Assembly (NCBI GenBank): GCA_016716705.1
Contig: JADJVF010000002.1
Span: 62,001-126,000, forward strand
Length of the DNA: 64,000 nt
Direction of reading: 5' to 3'
From: Holophagales bacterium
Lineage (GTDB): Bacteria; Acidobacteriota; Thermoanaerobaculia; UBA5066
The notes below the pieces were generated by a model, which saw only the letters and a list, made by a program, of their open reading frames with translations, made no database searches and was not told the DNA's origin. This document shows, piece by piece, positions 27,009-35,121 of this stretch (position 1 is its first letter; every line of letters begins with the position of its first letter). The position numbers were made by a program, and so were the translations under genes.

Positions 27009-27354
27009 GCGGCGAATAATACACGATTGCACGCCTGGCACGGATGCGGGGCACGGTGCGGTCTTCAGCGGCAGGCCAGGGCGGGTCGGTCAGCCAGGCG
27101 ACGAGGAGGGGACCGAGGCGGGGCGGCAGCAGCTCGTGGCCATGGAGGGGGCGAGGTGGGCGACCTGCGCGCGCCGGCCTCCTCGGCAGGAAGAAGCCGG
27201 CGACGCAGGCCGCGAGATGGCGGAGGACGATGCCGGCCGTCTGGTCCATCGGTTCGTCCCCCGGCGGCCAGTCGGCAGCTTCTTCCCCTCGCAGGAGAAG
27301 GGTGCCCGGATCGTCGCAGGCGAGGTGATCGCCGATCACGCGGCCGGTGATCAC
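26923..27354 (-). CDS. Small unknown protein at the end of the microcompartment operon
   Basis: ATG at 27354 overlaps the BMC-P stop as ATGA, which suggests translational coupling. The 143-residue frame begins MITGRVIGDHLA, reminiscent of the first strand of EutN/CcmL (BMC-P) pentamer proteins, but the rest (AGIVLRHLAACVAGFFLPRR, then proline/arginine-rich) does not follow that fold. Its last third reads through the REP repeat (27015-27042) and overlaps the RAYT start, so the 3' part looks disturbed by that insertion. It could be a truncated shell or cargo protein, or not a gene. Confidence 0.35.
   Translation of the reverse strand: MITGRVIGDHLACDDPGTLLLRGEEAADWPPGDEPMDQTAGIVLRHLAACVAGFFLPRRPARAGRPPRPLHGHELLPPRLGPLLVAWLTDPPWPAAEDRTVPRIRARRAIVYYSPHDTSSAPRRRRNRHARHRARKRAPPPLP
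27015..27042 (-). repeat. Right inverted repeat of the RAYT locus (REP-like)
   Basis: Partner of 25973-26000 in inverted orientation. The sequence AATACACG, then CCTGGCAC, is shared with the palindrome at 44243-44279, which supports a common REP family. It lies 6 bp upstream of the RAYT start codon. Confidence 0.8.
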
Positions 27355-27635
27355 GCCGGCTCCTTCGCCGGAAGGTGGAGCGCGTCGACGATGCCGACGA
27401 TGGCGTGGTCGACCGGGACGAACCAGGGGTCGAGGAGGAGCGCCGCTTCGCGGCCGCCTTCGTAGGCGACGAGCTCGCCCTCGCCCGCCATCCGGGTCGG
27501 GTCGGCGGCGACGAGGGTCTTCCCCTTCGGTGCGCCGTCCTTGCCGAGCGGCTGGAGGAGGAGCATGGGGACGCCTTCCAGGCCCGGCGTGACGACGCAG
27601 GGAACGACCCGGCCGAGGACGCGCCCGAGCAGCAT
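27351..27635 (-). CDS. Microcompartment vertex protein (BMC-P, EutN/CcmL family), second copy
   Basis: A 94-residue protein starting 2 nt after the BMC-T stop. It has the EutN/CcmL beta-barrel pattern: MLLGRVLGRVVPCVV, GVPMLLLQPLGKDG, KTLVAADPTRMAGEGELVAY and the C-terminal VPVDHAIVGIVDALHL. Pentamers of this family cap the icosahedral vertices of the shell. Confidence 0.9.
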   Translation of the reverse strand: MLLGRVLGRVVPCVVTPGLEGVPMLLLQPLGKDGAPKGKTLVAADPTRMAGEGELVAYEGGREAALLLDPWFVPVDHAIVGIVDALHLPAKEPA

Positions 27636-27637
27636 CG

Positions 27638-28249
27638 CTAGGACGTCTCCTCTCCGCCGAGGTCGACGAAGCGGCTCGACGCGAAGGCGGTGCCGAGCGC
27701 GTTCTCGCGCGCGAACGCGTCGTGGGGCCGCGCGAGGATGCGGTGCGAGAGTCCTGCCGCGGGCGGAAGCACGGACCTCACGAGGTCGATCGCCGCGTCG
27801 AGCTCGTGGAGGTCGCCGCGGAAGAGGGCGAGCCCCTTGCCGGCGAGGCCGGCGTCGGCGAGGCGGACCTCGACGAGGTCGACGAGCGTCCCCTTGAGCG
27901 CCTTCTCGCAGGCGAGGACGACCGACGAGGCGGTCGCCGTCTCGAGGATCAGGAGCGCGCCCGTCCCCTCGTCGCCGTGCCGCCCCTCGAGGGCGTCGAG
28001 GAGGCGCGGGTGGACGTCGGCGAGGAAGACGTGGTCGAGGACCTGCCCACCCGCGCGGGAGAGCCCTTCCTCGAGCGCCTCCGCAACCGAGGCGGGGGTC
28101 CCGCCGAGGAGCGTGAGGTAGCGCCCGCGCGTGACCGTCCCCGAGCGGAAGAAGGCGACGGGCGCCTTCTTGAGCATCGCGTCCGTCGCGTCGAGGCCCG
28201 CGGGAACCTGGGCGAAGTCGAGGACGGCGAGGGCCGGGGCGCGCTTCAT
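27638..28249 (-). CDS. Microcompartment shell protein, tandem BMC domains (BMC-T), second copy
   Basis: A 203-residue protein with two BMC folds in series: residues 5-95 (PALAVLDFAQVPAGLDATDAM, then GRYLTLLGG) and 100-190 (GALLILETATASSVVLACEKAL, then LVEVRLADAGLAGKG). Trimers of BMC-T proteins form pseudohexameric shell tiles, some with gated pores. ATG is 3 nt after the aldehyde dehydrogenase stop. Confidence 0.88.
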   Translation of the reverse strand: MKRAPALAVLDFAQVPAGLDATDAMLKKAPVAFFRSGTVTRGRYLTLLGGTPASVAEALEEGLSRAGGQVLDHVFLADVHPRLLDALEGRHGDEGTGALLILETATASSVVLACEKALKGTLVDLVEVRLADAGLAGKGLALFRGDLHELDAAIDLVRSVLPPAAGLSHRILARPHDAFARENALGTAFASSRFVDLGGEETS

Positions 28250-28252
28250 CGA

Positions 28253-29720
28253 CTAGGTGATCCGGAAGTTGTCGACGAGGACGCAGCGGCGCCAGCGCGA
28301 GAAGCTGCGGGGGCCGGTGAGCCCCTCGCCCGTCGGGCTCGCGATGGTGAACGAGCAGGACCCCTCGCCGTCGAGGCCGAGCCCCGCCTGCGAGCGGCCG
28401 TTCTTGACGAAGATCGAAGCGTCGCACTCCTTCGCCATCCGCGAGAGGGCGTCGAGGTTCTTCGAGTGCATCACGAAGGTGTGCCGGTTGCGCCCCTCGA
28501 CAGGGACCGCGAGGTCGATCGCGGCGTCGACGCTCGGGACGCGGCAGACCGGCATCACCGGCATCATCTGTTCCGTCCAGAGGAGCGGGTGGTCCTGGTC
28601 GACCTCGACGACGACCATCCTCACGGAGTCGGGGGCGGAGATCCCCATCTTCGCGAGGATCACGTTCGCGTTCTTTCCGATGAGGTCCTTGTCGACGTGC
28701 GCGTGCTCGCGCGGCCCGGCCATCTTCGTGAAGACGACCTTCTCGAGGTCGCGGAGGCGGTCCTTGCCGATCAGGACGGCGCCCGCGGCGACCATCGAGC
28801 GGATCAGCTCGTCGGCCACCTTCGCCACGACGAGGACTTCCTTCTCGTCGACGCAGATGATGTTGTTGTCGGTCGAGCCGCCGAGGACGATGTCGCGCCC
28901 CGCCTTGCCGAGGTCGGCCGTCTCGTCGACGACGACGGGCGGGTTCCCCGGCCCGGCGCAGATGGCGCGCTTGCCGCTCGCCATCGCGGCCTTGACGACC
29001 GCCCCGCCTCCGGTGACGACGAGGAGGCGGATTCCCGGGTGGCGCATGACCTCCTGGGCCGACTCGATCGACGGCGTCGAGACGCCGGTGACGACGTCGG
29101 GAGGTCCGCCGGCCGCAACGATCGCCTTGTTGATCAGGGCGATCGTCTGGATCGAGCAGGTCTTCGCCGAAGGATGGACCGAGAAGACGACCGAGTTCCC
29201 CGCGGCGAGCATCCCAATCGCGTTGCAGATGATCGTCGACGTCGGGTTCGTCGAGGGGGTGAGGGCGCCGATGACTCCGAACGGCGCCGGCTCGACGAGC
29301 GTGAGGCCGTGATCGCCGGTGACGGCCGACGGGGCGAGGTCCTCGAGGCCGGGCGTCCGCTCGGTGACGAGGGCGTTCTTGACGACCTTGTCTTCGTAAC
29401 GACCGAGACCGGTTTCCTCGTGGGCGGCCCTCGCGAGGGCCGCGCCGTTCTCGCGCATCGTGGCGCGGATCGCCTCGATCACCCTCGCGCGCACCTTCAG
29501 CGGGAGCGCGGCGAAGCGGGGCTGGGCCCTGCGGGCCGCCTCGACGGCGGCGTTCACCGTGGCGTGAATCCCCATCGCTCCGGCGGCGGCCCCGGGAGCC
29601 GGGGGCCGACGACGCGGAAACGGCCCCGGAGCCGCCGGCGGCACCCGGCTTCCCGTCGAGGTCCGCCACGATGCGGCGGGCGATCGCCTCGATCTCGGCT
29701 TCCGTCAGGCGCTGGGCCAT
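28253..29720 (-). CDS. CoA-acylating aldehyde dehydrogenase, microcompartment-targeted (frameshifted)
   Basis: PduP/EutE-type enzyme that would oxidise acetaldehyde to acetyl-CoA with NAD+. ATG at 29720 is 1 nt after the BMC-P stop. Residues 1-24 (MAQRLTEAEIEAIARRIV) form an amphipathic helix followed by a Gly/Ala/Ser linker, the layout of an encapsulation peptide. The frame breaks in the linker at about 29588-29605, a GGGGG run, and the catalytic domain continues from MGIHATVNAAVEAARRAQ. Family motifs: GVIGALTPSTNPTSTI, GPGNPPVVVDETADL, and the catalytic Cys region STDNNIICVDEKEV. About 489 residues once repaired. Confidence 0.9.
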
Positions 29721-29721
29721 T

Positions 29722-30009
29722 TCACTTCCTGTACTTCACGGCCCCGCCGACGTCCCACGAGTCGACGATGGCCATGACGACGGCGTCCACGGGCCGCTTG
29801 TCGGTGGCGAGCGTCTGGCGGGCAGAGCTGCCGGAGGCGACGAGGACGAGCTCGCCCGGGCCCGCGCCGACGGCGTCGGCGGCGACGAGGACGTTCGCCC
29901 CCTCGCGCCCCTCCTCGTCCACCGGACGGACGAGGAGCAGCTTCAGCCCGGAGAGGCTCTCTTCCTTCCGCGTCGCCACGACGCTCCCGACGACCTTCGC
30001 GAGCTGCAT
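29722..30009 (-). CDS. Microcompartment vertex protein (BMC-P, EutN/CcmL family), first copy
   Basis: A 95-residue protein: MQLAKVVGSVVATRKEESLSG, LKLLLVRPVDEEG, VAADAVGAGPGELVLVASGSSAR and VDAVVMAIVDSWDV are classic EutN/CcmL motifs. It lies between the BMC-H and aldehyde dehydrogenase genes. Confidence 0.94.
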   Translation of the reverse strand: MQLAKVVGSVVATRKEESLSGLKLLLVRPVDEEGREGANVLVAADAVGAGPGELVLVASGSSARQTLATDKRPVDAVVMAIVDSWDVGGAVKYRK

Positions 30010-30030
30010 GGCTCTCGCGTGTCCGAGGAG

Positions 30031-30327
30031 CTACTTCGCCTCGGCGGCGGGCTTGCGGCCCAGCGGCAGGACGGCGTCGACGTTGGCGTGCGGGCGGGCG
30101 ATGACGTGGACGCCGACCATCTCGCCGACGCGGCCGCCGGCCACCTGGGCCGCGTCGCAGGCGGCCTTCACGGCCGCGACGTCGCCGCGGACGATGACGG
30201 TGACGTAGCCGCCGCCCGTCTTCTCGTACGACACCAGCTCCACCTTGGCGGCCTTGACGGCGGCGTCGGCGGCCTCGACGACCGCGGGGAAGGACCTCGT
30301 CTCGATCATCCCGAGGGCTTCGGTCAT
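30031..30327 (-). CDS. Microcompartment hexameric shell protein (BMC-H)
   Basis: A 98-residue single-BMC-domain protein: EALGMIETRSFPAVVEAADA, AAKVELVSYEKTGGGYVTVI with pore loop KTGGG, and VHVIARPHANVDAVLP. Hexamers tile the shell facets, and the central pore passes small polar metabolites. A GAGGAGAGGAA Shine-Dalgarno precedes the ATG. It is the only BMC-H in the window. Confidence 0.96.
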   Translation of the reverse strand: MTEALGMIETRSFPAVVEAADAAVKAAKVELVSYEKTGGGYVTVIVRGDVAAVKAACDAAQVAGGRVGEMVGVHVIARPHANVDAVLPLGRKPAAEAK

Positions 30328-30405
30328 GTCTGTTTCCTCTCCTCGGATCGTCGCACGGCGGCGATCCGTTGCGTTACTGCGTTCCGGCCCTTCGCGGGTC
30401 CGGGG

Positions 30406-31035
30406 CTACTCCCGCCGCCCCGCGGGCCGGCCGGTGATGGTCTTCAGGGCCTCCTCGGCGGCGCGCCAGGCGACGTCGATGTCCTTCTCCTCGCCCCCGA
30501 GGTAGACGCGTCCGAAGCTGCCGAAGGCGCGGACCTCGAGGACCTTGATGTCCGCCGCCTTCTCCGCCTCGTTGGCGGCGATGGCGGCATAGCCCGCCGG
30601 CGCGCACTCGAGGACGTAGAGCGTCTCGCCCGGGATGATCATGTCGCCGTGCCGCGTCCGGTTGATGAGCTGGCTGTGGTAGTCGGAGATGTTCCGGATC
30701 ACCTGGCTCGAGGTGATCTCGGGCTTGATCCGGTCGGCCTCCTTGAGGTCGAGCGCCGCGAGGATCGCCGCCCCGGCCTGCCGGACCTCGGCCTGCGAGT
30801 CGGAGTGGACCTCGAGCATCCCGTACATCCGCTCGAGGATCATCATGCCGGGCTTGACGTCGGTCGCCTTCAGGGCGACGTCGGTCACCTTCATGATGTC
30901 CATCCCGGGGGCCACCTCGACGAAGAGCGACGCCTGCCCCGGCACGGGCAGGAACCCCTGCGCCACCGTGCCGAGGAAGGAGGCGAACTGCGGCTGGAGT
31001 TTGTCGATGAAGCAGTAGCAGCGGAGCTCTCCCAT
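30406..31035 (-). CDS. Microcompartment shell protein, tandem BMC domains (BMC-T), first copy
   Basis: A 209-residue protein counted from ATG 31035, which has AGGAG just upstream; a GTG at 31047 is the alternative. First BMC domain: ELRCYCFIDKLQPQFASFLG, then PGQASLFVEVAPGMDIMKVTDVAL. Second: KPGMMILERMYGMLEVHSDS and so on to APAGYAAIAANEAEKAADIKV. The second domain carries the conserved shell signature and the first is diverged, as in permuted or stacked-trimer BMC-T proteins. A 78-bp gap separates it from the BMC-H gene. Confidence 0.88.
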   Translation of the reverse strand: MGELRCYCFIDKLQPQFASFLGTVAQGFLPVPGQASLFVEVAPGMDIMKVTDVALKATDVKPGMMILERMYGMLEVHSDSQAEVRQAGAAILAALDLKEADRIKPEITSSQVIRNISDYHSQLINRTRHGDMIIPGETLYVLECAPAGYAAIAANEAEKAADIKVLEVRAFGSFGRVYLGGEEKDIDVAWRAAEEALKTITGRPAGRRE

Positions 31036-31043
31036 CCCTCTCC

Positions 31044-32275
31044 TCACTTCCCCGCGGCCGCGCGGGCCTCTTCCAGGATCTTCACGCTGGCGGAAGCGCC
31101 GACGCGGGTCGCCCCGGCTTTCACCATCTTCAGGAGGTCGGACAGGGTCCGAATGCCACCGGAGGCCTTCACGCCGAGCTTCTTCGGCGCGACGGTCCGG
31201 GCCATCAGGGCGATGTCTTCGGCGGTGGCCCCGCCCGAGGAGAAGCCGGTCGACGTCTTGACGTAGTCGGCCCCGGCCTTCATCGAGAGCTCGCAGGCGC
31301 GGACCTTCTCCTCGTCCGTCAGGAGAGACGTCTCGAGGATGACCTTCGACAGCGCCCGGCCGTCCTTGCAGGCCTCGACGACGCCCCGGATGTCCTTCAG
31401 GACGAGCGCGTCGTCCTTCCCCTTCAGGGCGCCGACGTTGATGACCATGTCGACCTCCTGCGCCCCCTCCCGGATCGCCTTCCTCGCCTCGAGGAGCTTG
31501 ATCTGGGAGTCCTGCGCGCCGAGGGGGAAGCCGACGACGCAGCAGACCTTCACGGCCGAGCCGCGGAGGAGCGTTTCACCTGCGGGACGAAGACCGGGTT
31601 CACGCAGACCGAGAAGAAGCCGTGCTGCCGCGCCTCGGCGCAGAGCTTCTCGACGTCGGTGGCCATGGCGTCGGGCTTCAGGAGCGTGTGGTCGATGAGC
31701 TGCGCCACCTGCGTCGGCGTCAGGGCCGCCGGTACGGCAGGCACGGCGGCGCCGCCCTTGCCGAGCATCTCCTTCACCTTCGCGGCGATCCGCTCGACGT
31801 CCTCTGCGGACAGGTCCGTCATCCCCTTCTCCTTCTCCATCTCGCGGATCATCGCGACCCTCTTCAGGTGCCGCTCGGCCGTGCACGGCGTCGACAGGAA
31901 GACGTCGACGATCCGCTTGGCCGTCTCCACGTCGACGTGTCCCGCCCCGAGGGCGAGGAGGCTCGCGTCGTTGTGCTCGCGGGCGTTCTTCGCGAGCGCC
32001 TCGGTGTTGCACGTGGCCGCGAGGACGCCGGGCACCTTGTTCGCGGCCATCGCGGAGCCGATCCCGGCCCCGTCGACGACGATTCCGAAGTCCGCCTCCC
32101 CCTGGGCCACGCGGAGCGCGGCCGCCCGGGCGAAGACCGGGTAGTCGACCGGGTCCTTCCCGTTCGTCCCGAGGTCGGCGACGTCGTGCCCCCGGGCCCT
32201 CAGGTGCTCCTTCAGCCGCTCCTTGAGGTCGAAGCCGCCGTGGTCGGAGGCGAGGGCGATCCGAAGCGGAGGCAT
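31044..32275 (-). CDS. RpiB-DeoC fusion: ribose-5-phosphate isomerase B plus deoxyribose-phosphate aldolase (frameshifted)
   Basis: First gene of the microcompartment operon, about 410 residues once repaired. Residues 1-150 are RpiB: IALASDHGGFDLKERLKEHL, VVDGAGIGSAMAANK, and LALGAGHVDVETAKRIVDVFL. A linker helix (EKGMTDLSAEDVERIAAKV) follows, then DeoC: LIDHTLLKPDAMATDVEKLC, VGFPLGAQDSQIKLLEA, VDMVINVGALK, the Schiff-base Lys in ADYVKTSTGFSSGGAT and the second Lys in LGVKASGGIRT. One base is missing at about 31568-31572 between VPQVKR and LLRGSAVKVC. DeoC splits 2-deoxyribose-5-phosphate into glyceraldehyde-3-phosphate and acetaldehyde, feeding the downstream dehydrogenase. Confidence 0.92.
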
Positions 32276-32284
32276 GGGCCGGCC

Positions 32285-32290
32285 ATTCTA
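32285..32290 (-). promoter_or_regulatory. -10-like element TAGAAT for the microcompartment operon
   Basis: TAGAAT on the minus strand ends 9 nt before the ATG at 32275, with no Shine-Dalgarno. The same hexamer and spacing precede the gene at 39028. It predicts a leaderless operon mRNA; no clear -35 is seen. Confidence 0.42.
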
Positions 32291-32354
32291 AGCGCACGGG
32301 GCCGGCACGAGTGATCCCGCCCGACCGTGTCCGTGCCCGGGCGGCCGGAAACGA

Positions 32355-32385
32355 CGCGCCCCCGGGCCTGGGGCCCGGGGGCGCG
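32355..32385 (-). terminator. Hairpin terminator downstream of the small cytochrome gene
   Basis: A perfect 14-bp stem (32355-32368 with 32372-32385) and a 3-nt loop. On the minus strand it is followed by GTCGTTTCC, and it lies 25 nt after the cytochrome stop. It insulates that gene from the microcompartment operon transcribed in the same direction. Confidence 0.75.
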
Positions 32386-32410
32386 ACAACGACGGATCGT
32401 CGTTCGGGGC

Positions 32411-32665
32411 TTACTTGGCGGCCGGGACCGTGACCTTCGCCCAGTCGATCTTGCCGTCGGCGCCCTTGGCCGCCTTGACGGTCTTGCCGAAGTCGTTCAG
32501 GTCGGCCTTGTCCTTCTTCGGCATCTTCTCCACGTGGCAGGAGGCGCAGTTGGCCTTCGCGTCCTTGGCCTTGTACTCCTTCTGGATCTCCATCGTGGCG
32601 AGCGCGGTGCTGCCGAGGGCGAGGGCCGCGAGAGCGGCGACGATGACGGTGGCGGTCTTCTTCAT
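32411..32665 (-). CDS. Small secreted c-type cytochrome
   Basis: An 84-residue protein with ATG after GGAGAAG. A signal peptide (MKKTATVIVAALAALALGS) ends near ALA. The mature part has one haem-binding CASCH motif (NCASCHVEKMPKKDK) and is lysine-rich. A methionine that could be the distal ligand occurs in KMPKK. It probably carries electrons in the periplasm; its partner is unknown. Cytochrome maturation is consistent with the ccsA gene at 51 kb. Confidence 0.88.
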   Translation of the reverse strand: MKKTATVIVAALAALALGSTALATMEIQKEYKAKDAKANCASCHVEKMPKKDKADLNDFGKTVKAAKGADGKIDWAKVTVPAAK

Positions 32666-32788
32666 GTTTCTTCTCCTTCTCGAAATCCGACGGCGGAGGA
32701 TGCTATCTCAATCAGGACCGCCTGGGGCATATAGCGCAAACGCCGTGCCGGTCCGGCCGTCCTCGGCAGCGGTCGCCCGACCGGGACG

Positions 32789-34021
32789 TCACTCGTAGCG
32801 CAGGGCCTCGGAGGGGGCGAGCCGCGAGGCGCGCCGGGCGGGAAAGGCGGCGGCGGCCAGGACGAGGAGGAGACCGGTGACGGCGATGGCCAGAACGTCG
32901 CGCGGCTCGGGCCGGAATGGCATCCAGGAGATGTAGTAGACGCGGGCGATCTCGGCCGGGAAGCGGACGGCTTTCGTCGCCGTGAGGAGGGCGCAGGCCG
33001 CGACCCCGGAGAGCGTTCCCAGGAGGACCCCGGCGCCGCCGACGGCGAGGCCCGCAAGCCGGAACGTCCGCGCCACGGTCCGGGGGCCGGCCCCGATGGC
33101 CGAGAGGACCCCGATCTCGCGCGTCTTCTGCGCGACGAGGACGACGACCGAGGAGACGACCGTCCCCGCCGCCACGGCGACGATGAGCGCGAGGACGACG
33201 AAGAGGAGCGTCTGCTGGACGAGGAGCGCCCGGAAGAGGTCGCCGTTGAGCGTCTTCCAGTCGAGAACGGTGGCCCCGGGACCGAGGGATTCCCTCGCGG
33301 CCGCAACCGCTGCGTCGGGAAGCGCGGGGTCGGCGAGCTTCAGCTCCCAGACGCCGCTCCGCGCGTCGGGCGGTGCGAGGCGATCGAAGGCGGCGATCGG
33401 AACGACGGCCCAACCTTCGTCGACCTCGGAGAAACCGGTCGTCACGATTCCCGCCACGACGAGCGGCGTCCGGCGGGGCGCCGCGACGCCGCGCGCCAGC
33501 GACAGGGAAGCGGTCTCCAGGACGAGCTTCTCCCCGACTGCCGAGCCGAGCCGCGCGGCGAGGCCGGAGCCGAGGAGGACGGGAACGGCCTCCCCGGGGG
33601 CGGGTACGGTCATCTTCGCGGCGAGCGAAGGGTCCCTCCCGAGGAGGCGCGTGGTGGAGAGCCCCGCCGGGACGTCGAGCCCCTTCACGACGGCGTCGAC
33701 GCCCCCCGGCACCTTCGGGCCGAGAAGGAGCCCCGGAGCGAAGGCGGTCCGGGCGACCGACGTGACCCCCGGGACCTTCTCGAGCGACGCGCGCGTGGCC
33801 GTTTCGTCGGCGTCGGGACCCGGCAGGACGAGGACCTCGGCGTTCGTCCCGGCGAGCTTCTCGAAGAGCTCGCCGCGATAGCCCGACATGAGCCCCATCG
33901 CGACGACGAGAGCGGCCGTGCCGAGCGCGACGCCGGCCAGGGCCAGGGAGGAGACCGTCCCGAGGAGCCCGCCCCGCCGGCCCGAGAGGAACCTGCGGGC
34001 GAGGAAGAGGGAGACGTTCAC
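32789..34021 (-). CDS. FtsX-like ABC permease, LolC/LolE type
   Basis: A 410-residue membrane protein whose GTG (34021) overlaps the carA stop as GTGA. It has an N-terminal transmembrane helix (LALAGVALGTAALVVAMGL), a large MacB/LolC periplasmic domain at ~45-255, then three C-terminal helices (LFVVLALIVAVAAGTVVSSV; LAGLAVGGAGVLLGTLSGVA; VLAIAVTGLLLVLAAAAFPA), the FtsX arrangement. QKTREIGVLSAIGAG is the typical coupling segment. It probably moves lipoproteins towards the outer membrane. No LolD ATPase gene is adjacent. Confidence 0.9.
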   Translation of the reverse strand: MNVSLFLARRFLSGRRGGLLGTVSSLALAGVALGTAALVVAMGLMSGYRGELFEKLAGTNAEVLVLPGPDADETATRASLEKVPGVTSVARTAFAPGLLLGPKVPGGVDAVVKGLDVPAGLSTTRLLGRDPSLAAKMTVPAPGEAVPVLLGSGLAARLGSAVGEKLVLETASLSLARGVAAPRRTPLVVAGIVTTGFSEVDEGWAVVPIAAFDRLAPPDARSGVWELKLADPALPDAAVAAARESLGPGATVLDWKTLNGDLFRALLVQQTLLFVVLALIVAVAAGTVVSSVVVLVAQKTREIGVLSAIGAGPRTVARTFRLAGLAVGGAGVLLGTLSGVAACALLTATKAVRFPAEIARVYYISWMPFRPEPRDVLAIAVTGLLLVLAAAAFPARRASRLAPSEALRYE

Positions 34022-35121
34022 GCCGCCCGGGCGGCTCCGAGAGAGCGCGCGAATTCGTCGAAGAGGGGGTCGGAGTCGTGCGGGCCGGGGGCCGACTCGG
34101 GGTGGTACTGCACCGCGAAGACCGGGCGCCCCTCGACCCGGAATCCTTCGCACGTCCCGTCGTTGAGGTTGACGTGCGTCAGCTGGAGGCCGGCCGGAAG
34201 GGAACCGGGGTCGACCGCGAAACCGTGATTCTGGGACGTGATGGAGACCGCTCCCGTCACGAGGTCCTTCACCGGGTGGTTCACGCCCCGGTGACCGAAC
34301 TTCAGCTTGAAGGTCCGCGCCCCGAGGGCCAGGCCGAGGAGCTGGTGCCCGAGGCAGATGCCGAAGAGCGGCTTTCCCGACCTGGCGAGGGTCCCGATCG
34401 TCGAGACGCACGTGGGAAGGGCCGCCGGGTCGCCCGGACCATTCGAGAGGAAGTACCCGTCGAAGCCGCTGAGCTCCTCTGCGGGGGTCGTTGCCGGGAA
34501 GACGGTCACGTCGAGGCCGCGCCGCGCGAGGTTCCTGAGGATGTTCCGCTTGATGCCGTAGTCGAGGGCCGCGACGCGCGGCCGGCCCGGCGCGTGAGCG
34601 CCCCAGGCGTACGCCACCCGCGTCCCGACCTCGAGCGCGAGGGCGGCGCCGGTCATCGGCGGCTGCTCGAGGACCCGGGCGAGGAGCCGGGTGCGGCCTT
34701 CTTCGTCCGCGTGCTCCGTCGAAACGGCGCCCCGCATCGCGCCCAGCGAGCGGAGGTGCCGCACGAGCGCCCGGGTGTCGAGACCGTGGATGGCGACCGT
34801 CCCGGCGTCGCGGAGCGTGTCGCCGAGCGTCCGCTTTCCCCGCGCGTTCGAGAAGCGCTCCGGGAAGTGCCGGGCGGCGAAGCCCGCGACCTGGATCCGG
34901 TCCGATTCCGCGTCCTCGCCGGTGATGCCGGTGTTCCCGACGTGGGAGGCGGTCATGACGACGATCTGCCCGCGGTACGAGGGGTCCGTCAGCGTCTCCT
35001 CGTACCCGGACATCGCCGTGTTGAAGACGACCTCCCCGAATGCCGTCCCCGGGGCGCCGAATGCCTCGCCCTCGAAGGTGCGGCCGTCCTCCAGGACGAG
35101 GACCGCGGGGACGTCCGTCAC
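34018..35121 (-). CDS. carA: Carbamoyl-phosphate synthase small subunit
   Basis: A 367-residue glutamine amidotransferase subunit that supplies ammonia to CarB for arginine and pyrimidine synthesis. N-terminal domain: VLVLEDGRTFEGEAFGAPG and VVFNTAMSGYEETLTDPSY. Class I glutaminase domain: nucleophile Cys in FGICLGHQLLGLA, with His and Glu in FAVQYHPESAPGPHDS. GTG start overlaps the aroF stop (GTGA). carB is not in the window. Confidence 0.97.
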   Translation of the reverse strand: MTDVPAVLVLEDGRTFEGEAFGAPGTAFGEVVFNTAMSGYEETLTDPSYRGQIVVMTASHVGNTGITGEDAESDRIQVAGFAARHFPERFSNARGKRTLGDTLRDAGTVAIHGLDTRALVRHLRSLGAMRGAVSTEHADEEGRTRLLARVLEQPPMTGAALALEVGTRVAYAWGAHAPGRPRVAALDYGIKRNILRNLARRGLDVTVFPATTPAEELSGFDGYFLSNGPGDPAALPTCVSTIGTLARSGKPLFGICLGHQLLGLALGARTFKLKFGHRGVNHPVKDLVTGAVSITSQNHGFAVDPGSLPAGLQLTHVNLNDGTCEGFRVEGRPVFAVQYHPESAPGPHDSDPLFDEFARSLGAARAA

